A DNA stretch of 64,000 nucleotides, from positions 1,798,001-1,862,000 of the forward strand of contig NZ_LT703003.1 in assembly GCF_900149695.1 (NCBI RefSeq). The letters run 5' to 3'. The stretch's first letter is position 1. Every line of letters starts with the position of its first letter. This document shows, piece after piece, positions 21,172-31,467 of the stretch. Both the position numbers and the translations under genes were made by a program. The notes under the pieces are model-generated. The model worked only from the letters and a program-made list of their open reading frames with translations. It searched no databases and was not told the origin of the DNA. This DNA is from Anderseniella sp. Alg231-50 (lineage in GTDB: Bacteria; Pseudomonadota; Alphaproteobacteria; Rhizobiales; Aestuariivirgaceae).

Positions 21172-21927
21172 TTACGAGGGGGCTGACATTGCCGCGCGCG
21201 CTTGTTGGCTTCTGCTGCCCGTGCACGGCAGCAGAACCACGTTTTCACAACCCCTGATACGATCACACATGGAAGGTGTCGCATCCAGGCCAGCACCGGC
21301 AATCGTGCCGTACCAAAGCGCATCGGCCAGCGCCTCTTCATCTACCAGTTCGCTTCCGGCGATGTTTATCAGATAGCCGTCCGGTTTCATCTTGTTCAGC
21401 CGCAGGGCATCGATGAGATGATGGTTGTCTGCATTTGCGCGACAGTGCAGGGAGACAAAATCCGACTGCCCCAGCAGGTGGTCTATGTCGTCAACCTGTT
21501 CGGCACTGAGCTGGTCGAGGTCGTCTTCCGGCACCACTGAGCGGTTGTGAACCACGATCTTCATGCCAAAGCCAAGGTGCGCCCTGCGGGCGGTTTCGCG
21601 TCCGATACGCCCATATCCGACTATACCCAGGGTTTTGCCTGACAGTTCCCGGCCTGCTATCAGCAGAAGTTTCATCGCGAGCTCGGCCTTGATTTCCGTT
21701 ACCTCGTCGGGTGTGCCGGGCGCTGCAATGGCCTTGTCCCTCGCCATGCCGGCATTGACGTGACCTGTGCCGGCGGCACAGCGTTCAATCATTTTCAGGG
21801 CAGGACCCTGGCCGCCCGGAACAGATGAACCGAGGGTGTCCGCTAAAGTCGGAAACATGGCGTCACAACCTTTCATGGCTGAGTTCAATGTGGGTTCGTC
21901 GGCGCGCAAGGATATCTGGTTTGCCAT
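21172..21927 (-). CDS. 2-hydroxyacid dehydrogenase homologue without catalytic triad
   Basis: 251 residues from MANQISLRAD; typical enzymes have 310-330. The Rossmann motif GIVGYGRIGR (101-110) is intact. The Arg of the usual NxARG motif is Gly191 (NIAGSELVDE), the Glu after GAGLD is missing (GAGLDATPSM), and the His of LPHxGS is Cys235 (LPCTGSRS). The segment between the LLLA helix and the ELxGKTLGIVG strand is deleted by about 30 residues. It starts 10 bases after mtkB, where serine-cycle clusters often carry hydroxypyruvate reductase. I read it as a decayed or repurposed Hpr, not an active dehydrogenase. Confidence 0.75.
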   Translation of the reverse strand: MANQISLRADEPTLNSAMKGCDAMFPTLADTLGSSVPGGQGPALKMIERCAAGTGHVNAGMARDKAIAAPGTPDEVTEIKAELAMKLLLIAGRELSGKTLGIVGYGRIGRETARRAHLGFGMKIVVHNRSVVPEDDLDQLSAEQVDDIDHLLGQSDFVSLHCRANADNHHLIDALRLNKMKPDGYLINIAGSELVDEEALADALWYGTIAGAGLDATPSMCDRIRGCENVVLLPCTGSRSQQARAAMSAPS

Positions 21928-21937
21928 CGGCAATTCT

Positions 21938-22828
21938 TCATGCCGCCCTGCTGTGCACGCTGTGTACGGTTGCGCCGATCTCTGATGGGTTGGGCACGAT
22001 CGCAACGCCGACTTGGCGCAGCAATTCAACCTTTTCCGGTGCACTTTCCCCGAATGCCGAAATGATCGCACCGGCGTGTCCCATGCGTTTACCCTTGGGC
22101 GCGGTGAGGCCGGCAACATAGGCGATGACCGGTTTGGTCATGTGATCACGGATGAATTCTGCCGCTTGTGCCTCCTGCGGGCCGCCGATCTCGCCGATCA
22201 GGACAACTGCGGATGTGTCATCATCGTGTTCAAACAGTTCCAGGATGTCCCTGAACGAACTGCCGTTGATCGGGTCTCCACCGATGCCGACACTGGTGGA
22301 CACGCCGATGCCCAGCTCTTTCATTTGCGAGGCGGCTTCATAACCAAGCGTGCCGGAGCGGCCTACGATGCCGATCGAGCCGGGAAGGTAGATGTGGCCC
22401 GGCATGATGCCGGCCAGTGCTTCGCCCGGCGTGATGATGCCGGCGCAGTTCGGCCCGAGCAGCTGCATGCGTCTGTCCTGGCGGTATCTGCGCATGAAGC
22501 GCTTGACGCGCATCATGTCCTGAGCGGGAATGCCGTCGGTGATCGACACACACAGATCAATGCCCGCATCGGCTGCTTCCATAATCGAATCCGCGGCGAA
22601 GGGTGGTGGCACCACGACCAGGCTCGCCGTTGCCCCGGTGGCGTCGACTGCTTCCTTGACGGTATTGAAAACCGGCTTGCCCATGGCCGTTTCGCCACCG
22701 CGGCCGGGAACGACGCCGCCAACTACATTGGTGCCGTAGTCGATCATTTCCTGGGTATGAAACTGACCGATGCGTCCGGTAATGCCCTGAACGATCAGTG
22801 GTGTGGTCTTGTTGATCAGGATGCTCAT
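21938..22828 (-). CDS. mtkB: Malate-CoA ligase (malate thiokinase) alpha subunit
   Basis: 296 residues of the succinyl-CoA synthetase alpha family. N-terminal CoA-binding [19 protein letters not shown], the [14 protein letters not shown] loop, [11 protein letters not shown] and the phospho-histidine in GHAGAIIS are present. The N-terminus, [21 protein letters not shown] and [13 protein letters not shown] match Methylobacterium MtkB closely as I recall it, and mclA is nearby, so malate rather than succinate is the likely substrate. ATGA overlap with mtkA. It activates malate to malyl-CoA for cleavage to glyoxylate and acetyl-CoA. Confidence 0.9.
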   Translation of the reverse strand: MSILINKTTPLIVQGITGRIGQFHTQEMIDYGTNVVGGVVPGRGGETAMGKPVFNTVKEAVDATGATASLVVVPPPFAADSIMEAADAGIDLCVSITDGIPAQDMMRVKRFMRRYRQDRRMQLLGPNCAGIITPGEALAGIMPGHIYLPGSIGIVGRSGTLGYEAASQMKELGIGVSTSVGIGGDPINGSSFRDILELFEHDDDTSAVVLIGEIGGPQEAQAAEFIRDHMTKPVIAYVAGLTAPKGKRMGHAGAIISAFGESAPEKVELLRQVGVAIVPNPSEIGATVHSVHSRAA

Positions 22829-24021
22829 GATGCTGCTGCAATGGTTGGAGGGGTGAGGCCGGACTTGCAGATTGTCACGGCTTTTTCGGCGGCCTCCGCC
22901 AGGGTGGTGGCCGTGGCTATCGGCAGGCCGCTGTTTTCCAGTATCTCCATGCCTTTTTCCACATTGGTACCGGCCAGGCGCACGATTACCGGCAAGTCCA
23001 TGGCGGTTGACTGAAGTGCCTGCACAACACCTTCGGCAACCCAGTCGCAGCGGTTGATACCGGCGAAAATGTTGACGAGAATTGCGCTGACGTTCTCATC
23101 GGAACGAACAAGGTTGAACGCTTTTGCCACCCTTTCCGGCGAGGCGCCGCCACCTATGTCAAGAAAATTGGCTGGTTCGCCGCCCGCCAGCTTGATCATG
23201 TCCATGGTCGCCATTGCCAGGCCGGCGCCGTTGACGATGCAGCCGATATTGCCGTCCAGGCCCACATAGCTCAGTCCCTGATCAGCCGCTTTCGTCTCGC
23301 GCAGATCTTCCTGGCTCTTGTCACGCAGTTCCATGATCTGCTGGCGGCGGAAGAGAGCGTTGTCGTCAAACTCCATTTTGGCATCGAGAGCCATGACCGA
23401 ATTGTCCGAGGTCACAACCAGCGGGTTGATTTCCACCATGGTGGCGTCAAGGTCGCGGAAAGCCCGGTAACAGCCCCTGATCGTGGTGACGGCGCCCTGA
23501 ACATGACTGGCGTCAAGTCCGAGCTTGAAAACGATTTCACGTGCCTGGAATTCAGTGAGGCCGACAGCCGGGTCAACCACACTGCGTATGATCGTGTCCG
23601 GCTGATCCTGGGCAATTTCCTCAATTTCCATGCCGCCTGAAGACGAAGCCACCACCATGATGCGCTCGCTCGAGCGGTCAAGCACGAATCCGAGATAGAG
23701 CTCGCGTTCTATTTCGACACCGCTTTCAATATAGACGCGGTAGACGATCTTGCCGGCAGGCCCGGACTGATGCGTGACCAGTTTTTTGCCGAACATCTCA
23801 TCGGCGGCATCAAATACCTCGTGCTCGTTGCCGCAGACCTTTACGCCGCCTGCCTTGCCACGTCCGCCGGTGTGAACCTGGGCCTTTACGACCCATTTGT
23901 CGCCACCGATTTCATGAGCCCTGTAGGTCGCCTGCTCCGGGCTGTAGGCCAGCCCGCCGGATGGCACCTTTACGCCGAAGTCTCTAAGGAGGTCCTTGGC
24001 CTGATACTCATGAATGTCCAT
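22825..24021 (-). CDS. mtkA: Malate-CoA ligase (malate thiokinase) beta subunit
   Basis: 398 residues, ATP-grasp type SucC homologue. Start [12 protein letters not shown] is the family N-terminus; the longer reading frame upstream is spurious because another gene ends at 24035. The ATP-grasp region has [17 protein letters not shown], followed by metal-binding EINPL and the C-terminal ligase domain with [10 protein letters not shown]. Forms a complex with MtkB. With mclA it gives the acetyl-CoA-producing half of the serine cycle. Confidence 0.9.
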   Translation of the reverse strand: MDIHEYQAKDLLRDFGVKVPSGGLAYSPEQATYRAHEIGGDKWVVKAQVHTGGRGKAGGVKVCGNEHEVFDAADEMFGKKLVTHQSGPAGKIVYRVYIESGVEIERELYLGFVLDRSSERIMVVASSSGGMEIEEIAQDQPDTIIRSVVDPAVGLTEFQAREIVFKLGLDASHVQGAVTTIRGCYRAFRDLDATMVEINPLVVTSDNSVMALDAKMEFDDNALFRRQQIMELRDKSQEDLRETKAADQGLSYVGLDGNIGCIVNGAGLAMATMDMIKLAGGEPANFLDIGGGASPERVAKAFNLVRSDENVSAILVNIFAGINRCDWVAEGVVQALQSTAMDLPVIVRLAGTNVEKGMEILENSGLPIATATTLAEAAEKAVTICKSGLTPPTIAAAS

Positions 24022-24034
24022 GGTCTTGGGTCTT

Positions 24035-24460
24035 TCAGGCTGCTGCGGAGCGCTGGAAACCGGCAGTGCCGGGTTGCGGGGCGTGCTGATGCGGAACCGC
24101 GGGAACTGCGGTCTGTGCATCGCGTGCGAAATGTGCTTCCGGTACCTCGATATCACGGCAGAACGCGCTCACAGCTTCGGGCTGGTCGGTGATAACCATC
24201 ATCCGGCCGCGGCCTTCCGTAATCCGGCGCATAAGGTCATTCTTCTGCCAGCCATGTGGCTTGCTCAGGTCAATCGGCAGTTGCTCATAATCCACCTGCA
24301 GGTTCCTCAACCGCAGCAGGACTTCCTCCTCAACCGGCCGGGCACCGGTAGCAGCAGTGAAGCGGATATCCAGTACCGCCGCGCATGGCAGGTCACTGGC
24401 GCGCTGCATGTTCTGCACATCGAGGTCGTTGGCTATCGTGATTTCGGTATCGTGTTGCAT
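24035..24460 (-). CDS. Unknown protein upstream of mtkA
   Basis: 141 residues, AGGGAGC before the ATG and 13 bases from mtkA, so part of the mtkAB operon. The middle ([19 protein letters not shown], then [11 protein letters not shown]) resembles dual-specificity phosphatase folds of the DUF442 kind. The HCxxGxR phosphate loop is absent: the equivalent place reads [14 protein letters not shown]. The last 30 residues are Ala/Pro/Gln-rich and look disordered. No function assigned; the resemblance is weak. Confidence 0.6.
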   Translation of the reverse strand: MQHDTEITIANDLDVQNMQRASDLPCAAVLDIRFTAATGARPVEEEVLLRLRNLQVDYEQLPIDLSKPHGWQKNDLMRRITEGRGRMMVITDQPEAVSAFCRDIEVPEAHFARDAQTAVPAVPHQHAPQPGTAGFQRSAAA

Positions 24461-24604
24461 TTTCGGTGCTCCCTGAATGTCGTTTTCGCTGACCGGAAGC
24501 TACGCAAATGGATGCATTCCAGGGAAGTAAATTCGCGTCAATATGTGTGATGAGTAATTTTCAAATTTACTTTTGTCATTTTTGTAAAGTTATTTGTTTT
24601 GTTC

Positions 24605-24610
24605 TTGACA
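24605..24610 (+). promoter_or_regulatory. Possible -35 element of mclA
   Basis: TTGACA in an A/T-rich leader 57 bases before the mclA start. No good -10 box follows at 16-18 bases, so the call is weak; an activator-dependent promoter would explain it. Confidence 0.3.
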
Positions 24611-24666
24611 AATGGTTTTGAGCGTCCTTTTGCTGACCGGCATTCTTCACATCAGGAGCACCAGAC

Positions 24667-25650
24667 ATGAGCTTTCATACCATCACGCAAGCCCCGGCCC
24701 GATTGAACCGCAGCGAGTTGGCTGTGCCGGGAAGTCAGCCGCAAATGTTTGAAAAAGCAGCGCAATCCGACGTTGATGTGATTTTTCTGGACCTTGAGGA
24801 TGCGGTTGCGCCGGATGACAAGGTGCAGGCGCGCAAGAACATCATAGAGGCCCTGAACGATGTTGACTGGAACACCAAGACCATGTCGGTCCGGATCAAC
24901 GGCCTGGATACCCACTACATGTATCGCGACGTGGTTGACATTCTTGAGCAGGGCGGAGACCGCCTCGACCTGATCATGATCCCGAAAGTCGGCACGGCTG
25001 CCGATGTTTATGCGCTGGACATGCTGGTCACGCAGATCGAAACAGCCAAGGGATCAGACAAGCGCATCGGTTTTGAGCACATTATCGAAACCGCGCTTGG
25101 CATGCAGAATGTCAACGAGATTGCCGCAGCCAGCCCGCGCAATGAGTCCCTGCATTTCGGTGTTGCTGACTACGCAGCCTCAACCCGCGCCCGCACCACT
25201 GTTATCGGCGGTGTCAACAAGGACTATTCGGTGCTGACCGACCCGCAACCGGGCGGTGACGCTGCGCGCGAATGCCACTGGGGCGACATGTGGCATCATG
25301 CGCTGTCGAAAATGGTGGTTGCCGCGCGTGCCAACGGGCTGCGGCCGGTTGACGGACCGTTCGGAGATTTCTCCGATCCTGAAGGATACACCGCAGCGGC
25401 AAAGCGTGCAGCAGCACTTGGCTATGAAGGCAAGTGGGCCATTCATCCGTCACAGATCGAACTGGCCAACCAGGTGATGAGCCCGGGCAGCGAGGAAGTC
25501 GACCGGGCGCGGCGTATTCTTGTTGCCATGAAGGAAGCTGCAGAGCAGGGCAAGGGGGCTGTTTCGCTGGACGGGCGTCTGATCGATTACGCCTCGATCC
25601 GGCAGGCGGAAGTGCTGGTGGAAAAAGCCAACCAGATTGCTGCAGCCTGA
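24667..25650 (+). CDS. mclA: L-malyl-CoA / beta-methylmalyl-CoA lyase
   Basis: 327 residues, HpcH/HpaI-CitE TIM-barrel family. RSELAVPGSQPQMFEKAA, VIFLDLEDAVAPDDKVQA (Mg ligand region), TALGMQNVNEIAAAS, FGVADYAASTRART and GKWAIHPSQIELAN are hallmark blocks of MclA. It splits malyl-CoA to acetyl-CoA and glyoxylate with Mg2+ and can also act on beta-methylmalyl-CoA. GGAGCA lies upstream of the ATG. Transcribed away from mtkAB across a 206-base control region, completing the malate-to-glyoxylate module. Confidence 0.93.
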   Translation: MSFHTITQAPARLNRSELAVPGSQPQMFEKAAQSDVDVIFLDLEDAVAPDDKVQARKNIIEALNDVDWNTKTMSVRINGLDTHYMYRDVVDILEQGGDRLDLIMIPKVGTAADVYALDMLVTQIETAKGSDKRIGFEHIIETALGMQNVNEIAAASPRNESLHFGVADYAASTRARTTVIGGVNKDYSVLTDPQPGGDAARECHWGDMWHHALSKMVVAARANGLRPVDGPFGDFSDPEGYTAAAKRAAALGYEGKWAIHPSQIELANQVMSPGSEEVDRARRILVAMKEAAEQGKGAVSLDGRLIDYASIRQAEVLVEKANQIAAA

Positions 25651-25692
25651 TCACTGATTGCCGCTTGCGTGCATGGCCACGGAGGCGGCACT

Positions 25693-26931
25693 CTACTGTT
25701 CATCGTCCACTTCAAGTTCAAACACCGACTGCGATGTCTTGGGCAGCGGGGCGAACGGGCTGCGCTCCAGCCGGTCATAGGCGGGGCCAAACGCCAGCCG
25801 GTACAGAATGAACAGCGCGAACACGGCAAGCGCGGCTGATATGAATACAAACAAGCCGCTCTCGTTGGTGTGCTCGATCAGCTGCGCCGCGACGGTCGGG
25901 CCGATGGCGGCGCCGATCGAGTAGATCAGCAGCAGCCCGCCGCTGGTCTGCACCAGCTTGTCATTGGCGACATTGTCGTTGGCATGCGCCAGGCACAAGG
26001 CATAAAGCGGCACCATGAGGGCGCCGTGCACGGTTGCCAGCACCAGGATGGCCCACAGATCGGACAGCGGCCAGAAGGCTATCAGGAACCCGGTTCCGAC
26101 CGTTCCCAGTGCAACCGGCAGGATCACCAGCCGCCGGTCGTAGTGATCCGACAGCTTGCCCAGCGGCCACTGTGACAGCGTGCCGCCGAGAACAAAGGCG
26201 GCCATCAGCAAGGTGATCTCGAAGACGCTCATGGCGCGCAATTGCCCGAAGGTTGGCCCGAGCGTCCAGAACGCGCCTTCGACGGCCCCCACCAGCAGAC
26301 AGCCGATGGTGCCGACCGGCGATATCGACAGCAGTCCTTTCAGTTCCAGCCTGGCGGTCGGGATCGGCTTGGGTTCGCTGGTCGGTGTCAGCGCAATGGG
26401 AACCACGGCCAGGCACAGCAGAAAGGTTACGAGCGCAAACAGGGTCTGCCCGGCGGTGCTGGCGACATTGACCAGCAACTGGCCCGCCATCGTGGTTACA
26501 TTGGCGACGATGATGTAGATCGACAGGACCCGGCCGCGGGTGGTGTTGTCCGACTGGTCATTGAGCCAGCTTTCAATCACCATGTAGGCAATGGCCAGCG
26601 CCACGCCGGAAAAGAACCGCAATGCCAGCCACAGGAATACATTCGGCCACAGCGGATAGAGCAGGGATACTGCGGCTGCAATCGCCACCACGCCTGAAAA
26701 TGTACGGATGTGCCCGACGGTTTTCACCAGTGCCGGGCCGAACACGCAGCCGAAAACGAAACCGGTGGCATAGATGGTGCCGAGATACCCGACCAGCGCG
26801 GGCGAGAACTGCTCGATGCCGGCCCTGAGCGGCAGCAGTGTCTGGAACAGGGCGACCGCTGTCAGCAGCAGCCCGGCGCCAACCAGCAGGGTCGCAATGG
26901 TGCGAGGAGAGTTCTTTTCAATCGCACTCAT
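25693..26931 (-). CDS. MFS transporter, YcaD-like
   Basis: 412 residues, 12 predicted membrane helices. Typical motif A equivalents are seen at the loops after TM2 and TM8 (GPALVKTVGH and GKLSDHYDRR). WLNDQSDNTTRGRVLSIY after TM5 is characteristic of the YcaD / CynX-like group. Short acidic C-terminal tail (SVFELEVDDEQ). Substrate unknown. The start MSAIEKNSP is chosen because the preceding 21 codons are polar. Converges on mclA. Confidence 0.85.
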   Translation of the reverse strand: MSAIEKNSPRTIATLLVGAGLLLTAVALFQTLLPLRAGIEQFSPALVGYLGTIYATGFVFGCVFGPALVKTVGHIRTFSGVVAIAAAVSLLYPLWPNVFLWLALRFFSGVALAIAYMVIESWLNDQSDNTTRGRVLSIYIIVANVTTMAGQLLVNVASTAGQTLFALVTFLLCLAVVPIALTPTSEPKPIPTARLELKGLLSISPVGTIGCLLVGAVEGAFWTLGPTFGQLRAMSVFEITLLMAAFVLGGTLSQWPLGKLSDHYDRRLVILPVALGTVGTGFLIAFWPLSDLWAILVLATVHGALMVPLYALCLAHANDNVANDKLVQTSGGLLLIYSIGAAIGPTVAAQLIEHTNESGLFVFISAALAVFALFILYRLAFGPAYDRLERSPFAPLPKTSQSVFELEVDDEQ

Positions 26932-27183
26932 GAAACCTGACCCGGAAACAGTTTGCCTGTGCCCACCTTGATTTTTTCCCGCCGTGATCGTCAAGCCCGG
27001 TCAGGCAAATCTCTGACAAATCGAACCCGTGTGCCGGACGTTGAGTGGCCCGCGCTGAGATAGGGTTTCACGATAAGTAATTGACCGGTTTCTGCTGTAG
27101 GCACGGGTGCGGAAAGATGCTTTCATGCAATATCCGCCGTAATCGGATGAATTGTCAGTCTGTAAAACAGGGAGAAGACAACA
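26932..27183. other. Divergent region between the MFS and dpp genes
   Basis: About 250 bases, no gene seen. GGGAGAAG at 27170-27177 is the dppA ribosome site. No confident promoter boxes or riboswitch recognised. Confidence 0.4.
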
Positions 27184-28782
27184 ATGACAAAAACGAAATT
27201 ACTTATGGCCACTCTGCTCGGCGCCACCATGCTGGCATCAGGAGCGGCTCAGTCAAAAACGCTGGTCTATTGCTCGGAAGGTTCACCGGAGGGTTTTGAC
27301 CCGGCGCCGTTTACCGCGGGCACAACCTTCGATGCGTCGTCGAAGCCGTTGTATAACCGTCTGGTAGAATTCAAGCGCGGCACATCGGAAGTGATGCCCG
27401 GCCTTGCTGAAAGCTGGGAAGTGTCCAGTGACGGGCTCGAGTACACCTTCAAATTGCGCAAGGGCGTCAAGTTCCAGACCACCGACTTCTTCACTCCCAG
27501 CCGGGACTTCAATGCTGATGATGTCGTGTTCTCGTTCGAGCGCCAGTTGAAGAAGGATCATCCCTGGAACCAGTATACCGCCGGTATCGCGTGGGAGTAT
27601 TTTGACGGCATGTCGATGCCTGACCTGCTCAAGTCGGTTGAAAAGGTTGACGACAACACGGTCAAATTCGTGTTGAACCGGCCTGAAGCGCCGATGATCG
27701 CCAATCTGGCAATGGATTTCGCCTCCATCATGTCGGCCGAGTATGCGGCCAAGCTGGAAGCTGACGGCAAGAAGGAACTGCTCAACCAGCAGCCTGTCGG
27801 CACTGGCCCGTTCAAGTTCGTCGCCTATCAGAAAGACGCCGTCATCCGCTATGCCGCGCATGAAGGATACTGGGCCGGCAAACAGCCGATTGATGACCTG
27901 GTGTTCGCCATCACAACCGATGCGTCGGTGCGCCAGCAGAAACTGAAAGCCGGAGAGTGCCATGTGGCACCTTATCCGAACCCGGCGGACCTGGCCGACC
28001 TCAAGGCAGACCCGAACCTGCAGGTAATGGAACAGGAAGGCCTCAATGTGGGCTATCTTGCCTACAACTCCCTGGTCGCCCCGTTCGACAAGCCGGAAGT
28101 GCGCAAGGCGCTGAACATGGCGATCAACAAGCAGTCGATTCTGGATGCGGTGTTCCAGGGCGCCGGCAAGGAAGCCAAGAACCCGATTCCGCCGACCATG
28201 TGGTCCTACAACAATGCGGTAAACGACGACGGCTACGACCCGGACGCCGCCAAGAAGATGCTGGAAGCAGCCGGCGTCAAGGACCTGAAGATGAAGATCT
28301 GGGCGATGCCGGTTCAACGCCCCTACAATCCCAACGCCCGGCGCATGGCTGAACTGATCCAGTCTGACTTCTCCAAGATCGGGGTCGGGGTCGAGATCGT
28401 ATCTTATGAGTGGGGTGAGTATCTCAAGCTCTCCAAGGCAAAGGACCGTGACGGTGCGGTGCTGTTGGGCTGGACCGGTGACAATGGCGATCCGGACAAC
28501 TTCCTGGCCGTGCTGCTCGGATGTGACGCCGTTGGCGGCTCAAACCGCGCGCAATGGTGCAACAAGGACTTTGAAGCCCTGGTCCAGAAAGCCAAGACCG
28601 TGTCGGACAAGGCTGAGCGCACCAAGCTTTATGAAGACGCACAGGTTGTGTTCAAGCGTGAAGCACCGTGGGCAACCATTGCCCATTCAGTGGTGTTCAT
28701 GCCGATGTCGAAAAAGGTTTCAGGCTATGTGATGGACCCGCTGGGTGGTCACTGGTTCGACGGCGTGGACCTCGCCGAATAA
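27184..28782 (+). CDS. dppA: Dipeptide/oligopeptide ABC transporter, periplasmic binding protein
   Basis: 532 residues, SBP family 5. Signal peptide to about AQSKT (LLMATLLGATMLASGAAQ), then mature TLVYCSEGSPEGFDPAPF, very like DppA. RLVEFKRGTSEVMPGLAESW and VSSDGLEYTFKLRKGVKF are family motifs, and WTGDNGDPDNFL is the DppA-type ligand-pocket segment. DppA relatives bind dipeptides, delta-aminolevulinate or heme. First gene of a five-component importer operon; a strong hairpin follows it. Confidence 0.92.
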   Translation: MTKTKLLMATLLGATMLASGAAQSKTLVYCSEGSPEGFDPAPFTAGTTFDASSKPLYNRLVEFKRGTSEVMPGLAESWEVSSDGLEYTFKLRKGVKFQTTDFFTPSRDFNADDVVFSFERQLKKDHPWNQYTAGIAWEYFDGMSMPDLLKSVEKVDDNTVKFVLNRPEAPMIANLAMDFASIMSAEYAAKLEADGKKELLNQQPVGTGPFKFVAYQKDAVIRYAAHEGYWAGKQPIDDLVFAITTDASVRQQKLKAGECHVAPYPNPADLADLKADPNLQVMEQEGLNVGYLAYNSLVAPFDKPEVRKALNMAINKQSILDAVFQGAGKEAKNPIPPTMWSYNNAVNDDGYDPDAAKKMLEAAGVKDLKMKIWAMPVQRPYNPNARRMAELIQSDFSKIGVGVEIVSYEWGEYLKLSKAKDRDGAVLLGWTGDNGDPDNFLAVLLGCDAVGGSNRAQWCNKDFEALVQKAKTVSDKAERTKLYEDAQVVFKREAPWATIAHSVVFMPMSKKVSGYVMDPLGGHWFDGVDLAE

Positions 28783-28807
28783 GCCTGGACTTCTGACAAC
28801 AAAAGTG

Positions 28808-28842
28808 CCCGCCGTGTCCTGATATTCGCAGGTCACGGCGGG
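28808..28842 (+). repeat. Intercistronic hairpin between dppA and dppB
   Basis: CCCGCCGTG (28808-28816) pairs with CACGGCGGG (28834-28842), nine GC-rich pairs with a 17-base loop and no T-run. Such stems commonly protect binding-protein mRNA and reduce expression of downstream permeases. Its 3' arm runs into GGGAGGTGGGG, the likely dppB ribosome site. Confidence 0.6.
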
Positions 28843-28855
28843 AGGTGGGGCTTTC

Positions 28856-29866
28856 ATGTTTCAATTTCTTATCCGGCGCATCGGATTGATCATCCCGACG
28901 TTCATCGGGGTAACCATTGCCGCGTTCGCCTTTATCAGGGTGTTGCCCGGCGACCCGGTGTTGCTGATGGCGGGCGAGCGCGGGGTATCACCTGAGCGCC
29001 ACGCTGCACTGATGAAGCAATTCGGTTTCGACCGGCCGATCTACGAACAGTATTTCGACTACTTTTTTTCTGCGCTGCAGGGGGACCTGGGCAATTCGCT
29101 GGTGACCAAGAAACCGGTGTGGGACGAGTTTTTCACCCTGTTTCCGGCCACCCTGGAACTGTCGCTGTGCGCCATCATATTTGCCGTATTCATTGGGGTG
29201 CCAGCCGGTATTTACGCAGCCACGAGGCGCGGATCATGGCCGGACCAGACCATTATGGGAACCGCGCTGGTCGGCTATTCAATGCCGATATTCTGGTGGG
29301 GACTGTTGCTGATCATCCTGTTCTCCGGCACCCTGGGCTGGACGCCCGTGTCAGGGCGCATATCGCTGCTTTACTTCTTCAAACCGGTCACCGGCTTCAT
29401 GCTGATCGACAGCCTGTTGTCCGGCCAGAAGGGCGCCTTCTCGTCTGCGCTGTCTCATCTCATTCTCCCGACCATCGTGCTGGGCACCATCCCGCTGGCC
29501 GTTGTGGCGCGTCAGACCCGGTCTGCCATGCTGGAAGTCTTGAGTGAGGATTACGTGCGCACGGCGCGGGCCAAGGGCCTGTCACCGGTGCGCGTGGTCG
29601 GCGTTCACGCCTTGCGCAATGCGATGATCCCGGTGATCACGACCATTGGCCTGCAGGTCGGCGTGTTACTTGCCGGCGCCATACTGACGGAAACCATTTT
29701 TTCGTGGCCGGGTATCGGCAAGTGGATGGTGGACAGCATTTTCCGGCGCGACTATCCGTCGGTTCAGGGCGGTCTCCTGATGATTGCCGTTATCGTGATG
29801 ACGGTGAACCTTCTGGTCGACCTGTTGTACGGGCTGGTCAATCCGCGTATCCGGCATGTGAGGTGA
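28856..29866 (+). CDS. dppB: Dipeptide ABC transporter permease
   Basis: 336 residues with six membrane segments, N-terminal MFQFLIRRIGLIIPTFIGVT, and RVLPGDPVLLMAGERG typical of DppB/OppB. The cytoplasmic EAA loop reads LSEDYVRTARAKGLSPVRV. Forms the channel with DppC. Eight bases separate its stop region from dppC. Confidence 0.92.
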   Translation: MFQFLIRRIGLIIPTFIGVTIAAFAFIRVLPGDPVLLMAGERGVSPERHAALMKQFGFDRPIYEQYFDYFFSALQGDLGNSLVTKKPVWDEFFTLFPATLELSLCAIIFAVFIGVPAGIYAATRRGSWPDQTIMGTALVGYSMPIFWWGLLLIILFSGTLGWTPVSGRISLLYFFKPVTGFMLIDSLLSGQKGAFSSALSHLILPTIVLGTIPLAVVARQTRSAMLEVLSEDYVRTARAKGLSPVRVVGVHALRNAMIPVITTIGLQVGVLLAGAILTETIFSWPGIGKWMVDSIFRRDYPSVQGGLLMIAVIVMTVNLLVDLLYGLVNPRIRHVR

Positions 29867-29873
29867 CAGGACC

Positions 29874-30785
<912 letters not shown>

Positions 30786-30789
30786 GGCG

Positions 30790-31335
30790 ATGTACGGGTC
30801 GACATTGATAGGACCGGCACTGGTAGCCGCCGTCATTGCGGCCCTGGTGACCATGATCGGCTGGTACGTGGCGTATCAGCGCGAGCGCCGGCTGGATAAC
30901 GGACGGCGTGCCGAGCGGATAAGGGATTGCAAGATTGCCCTGCGTGCGGAAATCAGTTGCCATGTGCCGCGCTGGATAATGCAGGATGAAACCGGGCACG
31001 TTGAAGAGATGGCAAAGCAGATAATCGCCGGTACGGGCGACACGCCGCCGTTCACACCATTCGTGCCGAAGGAAACGGCGAACCCCGCGTTCGAGGCCAT
31101 TGTCAGTGAGATACAAATCCTGCCCGGCGATGTCATTGAACCGGTGATACGGTATTACCAGCAGGTAGATGTGATCGCGCAGCTGGCCGAAGATATGCGC
31201 GGAGAGCGCTATGCGGCACTCGAGGCTGAGCGCAAGATCGATGTTTACAGGGATTTTATTGAATTGCGCAGCGAAGCGGGCCGTCTGGCGATCGATGCAA
31301 TAGATGCTCTGGAGCAGTCAAGTGACGATAAATAA
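30790..31335 (+). CDS. Membrane-anchored protein of unknown function in the dpp operon
   Basis: 181 residues. One N-terminal membrane helix (LIGPALVAAVIAALVTMIGWYV), then a basic stretch (YQRERRLDNGRRAERIRD) and a mostly helical cytosolic part with a likely coiled coil near 130-175. No known domain recognised. It starts four bases after dppC and precedes dppD by 132 bases, interrupting the usual dppBCDF order. The layout (one helix, YQRERR..., helical body) recalls hypothetical proteins often seen near transporters, but I cannot assign a role. Confidence 0.6.
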   Translation: MYGSTLIGPALVAAVIAALVTMIGWYVAYQRERRLDNGRRAERIRDCKIALRAEISCHVPRWIMQDETGHVEEMAKQIIAGTGDTPPFTPFVPKETANPAFEAIVSEIQILPGDVIEPVIRYYQQVDVIAQLAEDMRGERYAALEAERKIDVYRDFIELRSEAGRLAIDAIDALEQSSDDK

Positions 31336-31467
31336 CTGCTCAATAACCCGGTTTAGGGCCTGTCGGACCGTTTATGGGCCGCATTGGCGGCATTGGAAGT
31401 GGTTTCGTGCTCATGATTTTGTCTCCGTACCTCAAGATAATACTGCAAAGGTGAAAATTCAACAACC

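Noticed and set aside
20405..21376. Long plus-strand open frame (323 codons)
   Set aside because: It runs antisense through the ScfR-type regulator and past its start; no family similarity or ribosome site.
21928..22119. N-terminal extension of the 2-hydroxyacid dehydrogenase homologue
   Set aside because: The extra 64 codons lie antisense-free but inside mtkB in another frame and show no dehydrogenase similarity; start at 21927 is adopted.
22013..23014. Long plus-strand open frame (333 codons)
   Set aside because: Shadow of mtkB and the 3' end of mtkA, rich in Cys/His/Arg with no recognisable domain.
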